The notes beneath the pieces were generated by a model. The model was given only the letters and a program-made list of their open reading frames with translations, had not been told where the DNA came from and did not search any database. Of a stretch of 64,000 nt of DNA, positions 1 through 7,602 are shown one piece after another (position 1 is the stretch's first letter; every line of letters begins with the position of its first letter). This stretch comes from Chitinimonas_A lacunae (GTDB lineage Bacteria > Pseudomonadota > Gammaproteobacteria > Burkholderiales > Chitinimonadaceae). Made by a program: the position numbers and the translations under genes. The stretch covers positions 2,480,001-2,544,000 of the forward strand of contig NZ_JBHSBU010000001.1 in NCBI RefSeq assembly GCF_042650885.1. Direction: 5' to 3'.

Positions 1-308
1 TGGCCACCCAGCACGACGATGGCGTTGAACTCGCCAAATCGCCCACCCGCGTCAAACCGCCGCCGCTCTACAAAGTGCTTTTGTTGAACGACGACTATAC
101 GCCGATGGACTTCGTGGTAATTGTCCTCCAACAGTTTTTCAGCCTGGACCGTGAACGAGCCACTCGGGTAATGCTCAAAGTCCATACTGAAGGCAAGGGC
201 GTCTGTGGTGTCTTCCCTAAAGACATCGCCGCCACCAAGGTCGCGCAAGTGACCGACTTTTCGCGGCAGCACCAGCATCCGCTGCAATGTGTCATGGAGG
301 AAAACTGA
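1..308 (+). CDS. clpS: ATP-dependent Clp protease adaptor ClpS (start codon cut by one base)
   Basis: ClpS delivers N-degron substrates to the ClpAP protease in the cytoplasm. The reading frame is open from the first base: the window begins with the TG of an ATG followed by Ala-Thr-Gln-His, so only the A of the start codon is missing and the protein is 102 residues, the normal family length. The binding-pocket signature NDDYTPMDF is at about residues 30-38 (Asn30, Asp31, Asp32) and the pocket histidine is His62 in VHTEGKG. The stop codon overlaps the clpA start (TGATG) by one base, so the two are translationally coupled, which is the usual clpS-clpA arrangement. Confidence 0.96.
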   Translation, partial: ATQHDDGVELAKSPTRVKPPPLYKVLLLNDDYTPMDFVVIVLQQFFSLDRERATRVMLKVHTEGKGVCGVFPKDIAATKVAQVTDFSRQHQHPLQCVMEEN

Positions 309-2578
309 TGATCGCCCAGGAACTCGAAGTCAGCCTGCATATGGCGTTCATGGAAGCAAGGCAGAAACGCCATGAGTACATTACGGTGGAACACCTGCTG
401 CTTGCCATGTTAGACAATCCGAGCGCCGCTGAGGTACTGCGTGCCTGTGGCGCCAATATCGAGCAGCTCCGCAAGGAACTCACCGATTTCGTCGCCGAGC
501 ACACCCCTCTGGTGGCCGGCACCGGCGAAGTCGAAACCCAGCCCACCATCGGCTTTCAGCGCGTTATCCAGCGCGCCATCCTGCATGTGCAGTCTTCGGG
601 CAAGAAGGAAGTCACCGGCGCCAATGTGCTGGTAGCAATCTTCGGCGAGAAGGATTCACACGCGGTGTATTTCCTGCACCAGCAGGGCATCACCCGGCTT
701 GATGTGGTCAACTACATCTCACATGGCATCAGCAAGGTGTCGCCGCAGCAGACCAATCACAGCACGCCCAAACACGAACACGAGCACGAGAACGAGAACA
801 GCGAAAGCGGTCACGGCGCGCTCGAAAGTTTCACCCAGAACCTCAACCAATCGGCCCTGCAAGGCCGGATCGACCCGCTGATCGGCCGCGATGCCGAGCT
901 GGAACGGGTGATTCAGGTCCTGTGCCGCCGTCGCAAGAACAATCCGCTGCTGGTCGGCGAAGCCGGCGTGGGCAAGACCGCCATTGCCGAAGGGCTGGCC
1001 AAACGGATCATCGATGGCGAAGTGCCCGATATCCTCGCTGATGCCACCGTCTATGCACTCGATATGGGCGCTCTGCTGGCCGGCACTAAATACCGCGGCG
1101 ATTTCGAGCAGCGGCTGAAAGCCGTGATCAAGCAGCTCTCCGAAGACCGCAACGCAATCCTGTTTATCGACGAGATCCATACGGTCGTCGGTGCAGGTGC
1201 CGCGTCAGGCGGTACGCTCGATGCCTCCAACCTGTTGAAGCCCGCCTTGTCCAACGGCTCGCTCAAATGTATCGGTGCCACCACCTATACCGAGTTTCGC
1301 GGCATCTTCGAGAAAGACAATGCCCTGTCACGTCGCTTCCAGAAGATCGATGTGGCCGAGCCGTCGATCGAGCAGACAGTGGAAATCCTCAAGGGCCTCA
1401 AGTCACGCTTTGAAGAGCATCACGGCGTCAAATACACCGCTGCCGCACTCGCCACCGCAGCCGAGCTGTCGGCTAAATATATCAATGATCGTCATCTGCC
1501 CGACAAAGCCATCGACGTCATCGATGAGGCAGGCGCTGCACAAAAGATTCTGCCAAAGTCTCGCCAGAAGAAAACCATTGGTAAAGGCGAAGTGGAAGAA
1601 ATAGTCGCCAAGATTGCGCGCATTCCACCGAAGAACGTCTCGTCCAATGACCGCGATGCACTCAAGACGCTCGATCGCGATCTGAAGAACGTGGTGTTTG
1701 GTCAGGATAAGGCCATCGATGCGCTGGCTGCCGCCATCAAGATGGCACGGTCTGGGCTTGGCAATCCGCAAAAGCCGATCGGCTCCTTCCTGTTCTCCGG
1801 CCCAACCGGGGTCGGCAAGACCGAAGTGGCACGTCAGCTTGCCTATGTGCTCGGCATCGAGCTGATCCGCTTCGATATGTCGGAATATATGGAGCGCCAC
1901 GCCGTTAGCCGCCTGATCGGCGCCCCCCCCGGCTATGTCGGCTTCGACCAGGGCGGCCTGCTGACCGAGGCGATCACCAAGCATCCTTATGCAGTGCTGC
2001 TGCTTGATGAGATCGAGAAGGCCCATCCCGATATCTTCAATGTGCTGCTGCAAGTGATGGACCACGGCACCCTGACCGACAACAACGGGCGCAAGGCCGA
2101 CTTCCGCAACGTCATTATCGTGATGACCACCAACGCAGGTGCCGAGGCCCTCAACAAGACCAGCATCGGCTTTACCTTCAATAAGTCGGTGGGCGACGAG
2201 ATGGCCGAGATCAAGCGGCTGTTCACCCCGGAATTCCGCAACCGTCTCGACGCCATCGTCTCGTTCGCGGCGCTCGATCAGGAAATCATCCTCCAGGTGG
2301 TGGACAAGTTCCTGCTGCAACTCGAAGCCCAACTGCACGACAAGAAGGTCGAGGCCCACTTCACCCCGGCGCTCAAGGCTTTCCTGGCCAAGAAGGGGTT
2401 CGACCCGCTGATGGGCGCGCGGCCGATGTCGCGCCTGATCCAGGACACCATCCGCAAGGCTCTGGCCGACGAGCTGCTGTTCGGCCGGCTGGCAAGCGGT
2501 GGCGAAGTCACCATCGACATTGACGACAAGGACCAGATCCTGCTCGATATCAAGGAAACTGCCGCCGAACCGGCCTGA
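308..2578 (+). CDS. clpA: ATP-dependent Clp protease ATP-binding subunit ClpA
   Basis: ClpA is the AAA+ unfoldase that feeds proteins to ClpP. The 756-residue product has an N-terminal Clp repeat domain (about 1-145), a histidine/glutamate-rich linker near residue 160 (HEHEHENENSESGH), and two AAA+ modules with Walker A motifs GEAGVGKT (about 217) and GPTGVGKT (about 498). An IGF tripeptide near residue 619 is the expected ClpP-docking loop, so this is a protease partner and not ClpB. The ATG overlaps the clpS stop and has a GGAGG about ten bases upstream. An in-frame start 21 bases earlier lies inside clpS and is less likely. A strong terminator follows directly. Confidence 0.97.
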   Translation: MIAQELEVSLHMAFMEARQKRHEYITVEHLLLAMLDNPSAAEVLRACGANIEQLRKELTDFVAEHTPLVAGTGEVETQPTIGFQRVIQRAILHVQSSGKKEVTGANVLVAIFGEKDSHAVYFLHQQGITRLDVVNYISHGISKVSPQQTNHSTPKHEHEHENENSESGHGALESFTQNLNQSALQGRIDPLIGRDAELERVIQVLCRRRKNNPLLVGEAGVGKTAIAEGLAKRIIDGEVPDILADATVYALDMGALLAGTKYRGDFEQRLKAVIKQLSEDRNAILFIDEIHTVVGAGAASGGTLDASNLLKPALSNGSLKCIGATTYTEFRGIFEKDNALSRRFQKIDVAEPSIEQTVEILKGLKSRFEEHHGVKYTAAALATAAELSAKYINDRHLPDKAIDVIDEAGAAQKILPKSRQKKTIGKGEVEEIVAKIARIPPKNVSSNDRDALKTLDRDLKNVVFGQDKAIDALAAAIKMARSGLGNPQKPIGSFLFSGPTGVGKTEVARQLAYVLGIELIRFDMSEYMERHAVSRLIGAPPGYVGFDQGGLLTEAITKHPYAVLLLDEIEKAHPDIFNVLLQVMDHGTLTDNNGRKADFRNVIIVMTTNAGAEALNKTSIGFTFNKSVGDEMAEIKRLFTPEFRNRLDAIVSFAALDQEIILQVVDKFLLQLEAQLHDKKVEAHFTPALKAFLAKKGFDPLMGARPMSRLIQDTIRKALADELLFGRLASGGEVTIDIDDKDQILLDIKETAAEPA

Positions 2579-2596
2579 ACCTGCTGAGGTTCTCAC

Positions 2597-2627
2597 TGAA
2601 AAACCCCGCTCCGGCGGGGTTTTTTAT
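2597..2627 (+). terminator. Rho-independent terminator of clpSA
   Basis: The stem CCCCGC/GCGGGG (extended by A-T pairs) is followed by six T on the plus strand, 20 bases after the clpA stop. The preceding A run may also let it act on the opposite strand. Confidence 0.9.
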
Positions 2628-2871
2628 TGACTGGTGCCTTCCCCTTCAAGTCGGAATCACTAGTAATGCTGCTTGGTCGGCCTGCACCGGACACTCCGTG
2701 TCCGGCTCCACTGACTCCAAGTTTTCAGAAATGCTCCAGCAAGCTTCCTGCTCCGAGGTCATCGGCGACTCCCGAGCAAAGGCTTATGAGAAACACAAGG
2801 CGGATAGGCTGCCGCCGCCAGCCCGACAATCTCCTCCGCTCAGCACGCGGACAGCTGGAGCGATACAAACG

Positions 2872-3840
2872 CTACCCACGCGGATGATGTTCGGCATGCA
2901 GGCGTTGCAGCCGCTCCTTGGCCACATGGGTGTAGATCTGGGTGGTGGAGATGTCGGCATGGCCCAGCAGCAACTGCACGACCCGCAGATCGGCCCCATG
3001 ATTGACCAGATGGGTGGCAAAAGCATGCCGCAGCACATGCGGGCTCAGCCGCTCAGCCGCAATGCCAGCCTGGCCGGCGTAGCGTTTGACGATAAACCAG
3101 AAGCCCTGCCGGGTCATCGCTTCGCCGTGGTGATTGAGAAAGGCGGCGGTATCGGTCCGCCCGCCCGATAACAGCGGCCGAGCCTGTTCCAGATAACGCT
3201 GGCACCATAGCTGTGCCGGCTCGCCCATCGGCGTCAGCCGGGTCTTGTCACCCTTGCCCTGCTCGATCCGCACCACGCCTTCACGCCAGCCGAGCGCCAC
3301 CTGGGGCAGCGTCACCAGTTCCGACACCCGCAGCCCCGTGGCATACATCAATTCAAGCATGGCACGGTCGCGCAGGCCCAAGGGGGTGCTGACATCGGGC
3401 GCGGCCAGCAGCGCCTCGACCTCGGCTTCCGACAAGGTCTTGGGCAAGGGTCTTACCAGTTTGGGGTTGTACAGGTCGGCGCTGGGATCGATGGGCAGCA
3501 CATGCTGCTCTACCCAGAAACGGTAATAGCGGCGCAGGGCCGCCAGCAGCCGGGCACGCGAGGCGGCGTTCTTGCCGCGTTTGAGTGGAGGCAGTGCTCG
3601 CTTGTCCGATTCGGACAAGCCTTGGCTTGCCTGATAGTCGTGTGCCAGCGTGGCCAGATAGTCGCGGATATGGTCGGCACTGGCCAGGAAGCTATCGAGC
3701 CGGCGCTCGGCCAGCCAACCACACCATTGCACCAGATCGCGCCGGTAATTGCTCGCGGTATGCTCGGCCAGACCGTCGGAGAGCCAGACCGCGTCAAGAA
3801 AATAGTCGATCCGGGCAGAATCGTTGTCGGGCGGCGTCAT
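2872..3840 (-). CDS. xerD: Tyrosine recombinase XerD
   Basis: XerD acts with XerC at dif to resolve chromosome dimers. The catalytic set is complete: Arg171 (GLRVSEL), Lys196 (GKGDK), His268-x-x-Arg271 (SPHVLRHAFATH), His294 (LLGHADISTTQ) and nucleophile Tyr303 (IYTHV). The C-terminal tail LHAEHHPRG matches the XerD type. At 322 residues it is about 24 longer than Escherichia coli XerD. The extra length lies in the N-terminal SAM-like domain around residues 69-94, a Lys/Ser/Pro-rich segment before SRARLLAALRR. Neighbours are housekeeping genes and there is no integrase or phage context, so this is the chromosomal recombinase. Confidence 0.95.
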   Translation of the reverse strand: MTPPDNDSARIDYFLDAVWLSDGLAEHTASNYRRDLVQWCGWLAERRLDSFLASADHIRDYLATLAHDYQASQGLSESDKRALPPLKRGKNAASRARLLAALRRYYRFWVEQHVLPIDPSADLYNPKLVRPLPKTLSEAEVEALLAAPDVSTPLGLRDRAMLELMYATGLRVSELVTLPQVALGWREGVVRIEQGKGDKTRLTPMGEPAQLWCQRYLEQARPLLSGGRTDTAAFLNHHGEAMTRQGFWFIVKRYAGQAGIAAERLSPHVLRHAFATHLVNHGADLRVVQLLLGHADISTTQIYTHVAKERLQRLHAEHHPRG

Positions 3841-4095
3841 CGCTGTGGACCTGAAACGGAAACAGCAAAATTATATGTCCTGCCCTGTATAGAGCGGGGG
3901 CTGTTTTGCTGTCAGCGGCCAGCTTTACCAGACAGCGGCTGTGGAGGCGGAGAAAAGAGAGGACGACAGAGGAGAGAGTGGAGGCTAAGGCAGATAGAAA
4001 ATTTTATGCAAAACATCTGCAAACATTGTAGAGATAAGTATCAAAAAATATAAAAATCAGGCCTTCACACAATTACTCACCCCAACCCTCCGGAC
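3841..4095. other. Non-coding spacer between xerD and rplS
   Basis: This spacer separates two minus-strand genes. A minus-strand TATAAT is visible about 25 bases before the xerD start, without a good -35 partner. A purine-rich stretch (about 3930-3990) lies further out. No gene, RNA or repeat was recognised. Confidence 0.5.
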
Positions 4096-4128
4096 AATAA
4101 AAAACGCGGGCCGCAGCCCGCGTTTCAT
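4096..4128 (-). terminator. Rho-independent terminator of the rpsP-rimM-trmD-rplS operon
   Basis: The stem AACGCGGGC/GCCCGCGTT with loop CGCA, read on the minus strand, is followed by TTTTTTATTG, 15-45 bases after the rplS stop. Confidence 0.9.
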
Positions 4129-4142
4129 TACCGCACAACCAA

Positions 4143-4520
4143 TTATTCTGCTGCGGCAGCCTTGCGGGCCGGCAGTTTTTCCTTGATACGAGCCGACTTG
4201 CCCGAACGCTCGCGCAGGTAGTACAGCTTGGCGCGACGCACATCGCCGCGACGCTTCACTTCGATGGCGGCCACCAGCGGCGAGTAGGTCTGGAAGGTAC
4301 GCTCAACGCCTTCGCCCGACGAGATCTTGCGGACGATGAACGAGCTGTTGAGGCCGCGATTACGCTTGGCGATCACCACGCCTTCGTAGGCTTGCAGACG
4401 CTCACGGTTGCCTTCCTTCACCTTGACGCTCACCACCACGGTGTCGCCCGGGGCGAATTCGGGGATGGTCTTGCCCAGACGGGCGATTTCTTCCTGTTCC
4501 AGCTTAGCGATAAGATCCAT
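4143..4520 (-). CDS. rplS: 50S ribosomal protein L19
   Basis: L19 lies at the 30S-50S interface of the ribosome. The 125-residue product has the full L19 signature: FAPGDTVVVSVKVKEGNRERLQAYEGVVI at about 22-50 and RRAKLYYLRERSGKSARIKE near the C terminus. It has a short Ala-rich C-terminal extension (ARKAAAAE). It is the last gene of rpsP-rimM-trmD-rplS, six bases after trmD, and is followed by a strong terminator. Confidence 0.97.
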   Translation of the reverse strand: MDLIAKLEQEEIARLGKTIPEFAPGDTVVVSVKVKEGNRERLQAYEGVVIAKRNRGLNSSFIVRKISSGEGVERTFQTYSPLVAAIEVKRRGDVRRAKLYYLRERSGKSARIKEKLPARKAAAAE

Positions 4521-4525
4521 GCTGA

Positions 4526-5311
4526 TTAGCTCCGTTGTGAGGCTTGTTCCTTCGGGTCGGCTTGGCTGGATTCAGCCTGGAATTCCGCCAGAAGACGAGC
4601 CTCCTCTTTTGTCAGCTGGCGCTCACTCAGCAGATCGGGGCGACGCAACCAAGTGCGACCCAGGGACTGCTTCAGACGCCAGCGCCTGATTGCGGCATGG
4701 TTGCCGGACAGTAGGATGTCCGGCACGGGCATGTCGCGGTAAACCTCGGGACGGGTGTAATGCGGGCAATCGAGCAACCCATCCACGAAACTGTCTTCCT
4801 GCGCCGACAGGGCGTCGTTGAGCACCCCCGGCAATTGCCGCACGATCGCATCGATCAGCACCATCGCCGGCAGTTCGCCGCCCGACAGCACATAATCGCC
4901 GATCGATACCTCTTCATCGACCTGACGCACCAACAGACGCTCATCCACGCCTTCGTAGCGTCCGGCCAGCAGCACCAATCCAGGTTCAGCAGCCAGCCGC
5001 ATCACTGTGGCATGGGTCAGCGGCGCGCCTTGCGGCGACAGATAGACCACGCGTGAAGTCGGCACCCCGGCCTCACGCTGCGCCGCCTTGGCAGCCTCGA
5101 TGGCTGCTTCGAGCGGGCCAGGCAGCATTACCATGCCCGGACCACCGCCATAGGGACGGTCGTCTACGGTACGGTAATTGTCGTCGGCATAATCGCGCGG
5201 ATACCAGGTCGCCAGACTGAAACGCCCCTGCTCCAGCGCCCGCCGGCTGACGCCGTGTTCGGAGATCGCCGCGAACATCGCGGGAAACAGGGTGACGACG
5301 TCGAAACGCAC
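4526..5311 (-). CDS. trmD: tRNA (guanine-N1-)-methyltransferase TrmD
   Basis: TrmD transfers a methyl group from S-adenosylmethionine to N1 of G37 next to the anticodon, which prevents +1 frameshifting. The trefoil-knot SPOUT motifs are present: YLSPQGAPLTH near residue 90, GRYEGVDER near 115 and SIGDYVLSGGELPAM near 135-150, followed by EDSF and DCPHYTRPEVYRD, which carry the catalytic aspartate region. The 261-residue length is typical. It lies three bases after rimM and six before rplS in the conserved ribosome-maturation operon. Confidence 0.97.
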   Translation of the reverse strand: MRFDVVTLFPAMFAAISEHGVSRRALEQGRFSLATWYPRDYADDNYRTVDDRPYGGGPGMVMLPGPLEAAIEAAKAAQREAGVPTSRVVYLSPQGAPLTHATVMRLAAEPGLVLLAGRYEGVDERLLVRQVDEEVSIGDYVLSGGELPAMVLIDAIVRQLPGVLNDALSAQEDSFVDGLLDCPHYTRPEVYRDMPVPDILLSGNHAAIRRWRLKQSLGRTWLRRPDLLSERQLTKEEARLLAEFQAESSQADPKEQASQRS

Positions 5312-5314
5312 GAT

Positions 5315-5848
5315 CTAGTAGTCCAGACCCCAGTCGACCTTGATCTTGCCCGCCGCCAGATCGACGTCGAGCACAACCGTGGCAACAAAGGGCAACAGTC
5401 GCTCGATCGAGCCGTCGCGAACCACCAGCACATCGTTGGCGCCGGTTTCGAACAGCTTGTCCACCCGGCCAAGGCTTTCGCCGGCCAGATTGACCACTTC
5501 CAGGCCAATCAGATCGGCCCAGTAATATTCGCCTTCCTCGGCAGCCGGCATGGCAGAACGCGGCACGGCAATCGTCATGCCTTTGAGCGCAAACGCTGCA
5601 TCGCGGTCATTGATACCGCTTAGCTTGGCGATCACATTCTTGGGCTGGAGACCGGCCTCTTCGAGTTCGAAGGCTTGCCATTGGCCATCACGGCCAAGCC
5701 ACCAGGTCGAATAATCGAACAGGCTGTCGGCGTATTCGGTATCGGCCACGACCTTGACCCAGCCCTGGACGCCGAATGCCGCAGCGATGTAACCCATAGG
5801 AACGAGGTCCACCGGCACTGCATTGGGGGTTGCTCGTTGGGCAGTCAT
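5315..5848 (-). CDS. rimM: 16S rRNA processing protein RimM
   Basis: RimM helps maturation of the 30S head by binding S19. The 177-residue product begins with the RimM beta-barrel (LVPMGYIAAAFGVQGWVKV at about 15-33) and ends with the PRC-barrel domain (YYWADLIGLEVVN, then LPFVATVVLDVDLAAGKI). It is the second gene of the rpsP operon, directly upstream of trmD. Confidence 0.96.
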   Translation of the reverse strand: MTAQRATPNAVPVDLVPMGYIAAAFGVQGWVKVVADTEYADSLFDYSTWWLGRDGQWQAFELEEAGLQPKNVIAKLSGINDRDAAFALKGMTIAVPRSAMPAAEEGEYYWADLIGLEVVNLAGESLGRVDKLFETGANDVLVVRDGSIERLLPFVATVVLDVDLAAGKIKVDWGLDY

Positions 5849-5895
5849 CGCTTGGAAGGAATATCAGTTAGATAAATCAACACCGACGCCAGCAA

Positions 5896-6144
5896 TTAGG
5901 CAACGGCGGGAACGCGCTTGACCAGCTTCTTGACGCTGTCAGCGAGTTGGGCGCCTTGGCCAACCCAGTGGTTCAGGCGGTCCATAGCGATACGCACGCC
6001 TTCTTCGCCATCCTTGGCCAGCGGGTTGTAGAAACCGACGCGCTCGATAAAGCGGCCGTCACGACGGCAACGCTTGTCGGTCACGATGATGTTGTAGAAG
6101 GGGCTATCCTTGGCGCCGCCACGGGCAAGACGAATCACGACCAT
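5896..6144 (-). CDS. rpsP: 30S ribosomal protein S16
   Basis: S16 is an assembly protein of the 30S body. The chosen ATG gives an 82-residue protein starting MVVIRLARGGAKDSPFYNI, the standard S16 N terminus. The open frame extends 32 codons further upstream, but that stretch covers the promoter region and has no S16 similarity. GFYNPLAKDGEEGVRI is the conserved central part. It is the first gene of the rpsP-rimM-trmD-rplS operon. Confidence 0.96.
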   Translation of the reverse strand: MVVIRLARGGAKDSPFYNIIVTDKRCRRDGRFIERVGFYNPLAKDGEEGVRIAMDRLNHWVGQGAQLADSVKKLVKRVPAVA

Positions 6145-6193
6145 TGTTGAGCTCTTCCTAAAAGAGAATGCGGTTGTGCGGAAAAAGGCCGAG

Positions 6194-6222
6194 ATTTTAG
6201 CGCCGCGCGCTGCGCGGAGCAA
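6194..6222 (-). promoter_or_regulatory. Probable sigma-70 promoter of the rpsP operon
   Basis: On the minus strand, TTGCTC and TAAAAT are separated by exactly 17 bases, about 50 bases upstream of the rpsP start. The spacer is almost pure GC (CGCGCAGCGCGCGGCGC). Confidence 0.6.
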
Positions 6223-6261
6223 GAAAATCTTGTAACTCAAGCGATTAGGGTTGCGTAGCGC

Positions 6262-7455
6262 TTATTCTTCGCTGTCTTCGATGACCACCTCGCCAGCAGG
6301 CGCTGGGGCGCCGTTCATCTGCTGGTTGACCAGGACCTCGGCTTCGGGCCGCGTCATCCCCTGTTTGACCAACTCCTCGACTGCCGCCTCGCGCGCTTCC
6401 TGCTGCTGCTCAGGCGTCAGCTGCTGGAAATGCTTGCCGATCAAGGGCAGGACTGCACTCACTGCCACCACACTCAGAAAGATCGCCAGCACCGGTGCCA
6501 CCGCCGCGCCGACCATCACGGCCGGCGTATTGACGTCAGGCGGCAGGCCATAGTCGTTTTCCTTCTCATTGCCGGGCCAGAACAGCAGCACCAAATACGG
6601 TACCAGACCTATATAAGGAAGCAGCAGGGTCAGGCTCCACCAACCGCTGAAGCCGATATCGTGCAGCCGATGGGCGGTCATACGCAGAGACAGATAGGTC
6701 AGGGCGACCCATCCGATGCCAAACAGCAGCAGAAACGAGGCCGCGCTACCGAACAGCGCCTGCTGCCAGGCGATCAGCGCCAGCGGGACCATCACCGCCG
6801 CCAGCGCGACAAAACCATAGGTCCAGTAACGTACCCGGCCGATCCGGCCATCGAAGCTCCAGCCCAGCGGCATTGGCGTGCCCGATTCAATGGTTTCGGC
6901 CACGGCACCGATGCGACGCAGCACTTCAGGCGGATTTTCCTGATCGCGCCGCACTTCGAGCTTGGCACGCAGGAAACGCGGCATATCGACCCCACAGCTA
7001 CGGCACAGCGTCCGCTTGGGCTGGCGCATTCCGCATTGTGGACAATCCACCTCTTCGACCGGCTCCTCGATCAAGGCAGACTGGCTCACCGGAGCGGAAG
7101 CTTCCGCGACCGCTGGTGGCGGAGGCGGCTCAGCCTGACGCCAGGGAGGCGGCGGCTCCTCCCGGTCAACCGCGACGGCCGGCCATCGACTATGACCTTC
7201 GGTGGCGACCACCGCCTCTTCGAGCGGCTCGACCCGGATCCTCGCCCCCGCCTGGCCCAGCAGTTCGACATAGGTCGAGACCTGACTCACCGGCAGGGAC
7301 TTCTTGATCGTTACCGGCGAGCCGCTGAACAACCGTTCGGCCTGCTCGGCAGAAATCTTCAGCAGCTCTGCCAAACGCTGCTTGACACCAGCTACTTCAT
7401 GACCTGGCAGGATTTCGCCAGCGAATACCAGACGTACCTTCCCGTCCCGCGCCAT
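6262..7455 (-). CDS. Zinc-ribbon and DUF805 inner-membrane protein of unknown function
   Basis: The function is not known. The architecture is a cytoplasmic N-terminal domain (about residues 1-80, starting KVRLVFAGEILPGHEV), a Pro/Glu-rich linker with PPPP runs, a zinc ribbon CPQCG-x8-CRSCG (about residue 140), a DUF805-type membrane domain with four hydrophobic segments containing SLRMTAHRLHDIGFSGWW, and a further transmembrane segment near the C terminus. The HDIGFSGWW motif is diagnostic for DUF805. The start is uncertain: this ATG fits the beginning of the N-terminal domain, but a TTG three codons upstream (7464) has a GGAG at ideal spacing. It lies alone between the rpsP operon and ffh. 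Confidence 0.85.
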   Translation of the reverse strand: MARDGKVRLVFAGEILPGHEVAGVKQRLAELLKISAEQAERLFSGSPVTIKKSLPVSQVSTYVELLGQAGARIRVEPLEEAVVATEGHSRWPAVAVDREEPPPPWRQAEPPPPPAVAEASAPVSQSALIEEPVEEVDCPQCGMRQPKRTLCRSCGVDMPRFLRAKLEVRRDQENPPEVLRRIGAVAETIESGTPMPLGWSFDGRIGRVRYWTYGFVALAAVMVPLALIAWQQALFGSAASFLLLFGIGWVALTYLSLRMTAHRLHDIGFSGWWSLTLLLPYIGLVPYLVLLFWPGNEKENDYGLPPDVNTPAVMVGAAVAPVLAIFLSVVAVSAVLPLIGKHFQQLTPEQQQEAREAAVEELVKQGMTRPEAEVLVNQQMNGAPAPAGEVVIEDSEE

Positions 7456-7509
7456 CTCGGTCAATTTTTTCTCCAAAGCAATCAACAGATATTAGAAAAC
7501 TACAGCCAA

Positions 7510-7586
7510 GGCACCTTATCAGGTGCCGATCAATACTTCCGTCGTGCTCAGACAAAACCGGGAACACAGGGTCTGAGCACGACGGA
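7510..7586. repeat. Two hairpins between ffh and the DUF805 gene
   Basis: A 7-bp hairpin (GGCACCT, loop TATC, AGGTGCC) lies next to a perfect 16-bp inverted repeat (7538-7553 and 7571-7586, 17-base loop). The second starts 17 bases after the ffh stop. No T run follows on either strand, so termination is possible but not typical. Confidence 0.7.
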
Positions 7587-7602
7587 TAGGGCGATCAACG
7601 GT

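Noticed and set aside
2627..3171. Two plus-strand frames starting in the clpA-xerD spacer
   Set aside because: Most of each lies antisense to xerD, and neither has a ribosome-binding site or a recognisable domain.
2872..3840. Tyrosine recombinase as a marker of a mobile element
   Set aside because: The C-terminal signature and full catalytic set are those of XerD, and there are no attachment-site repeats or phage genes nearby.
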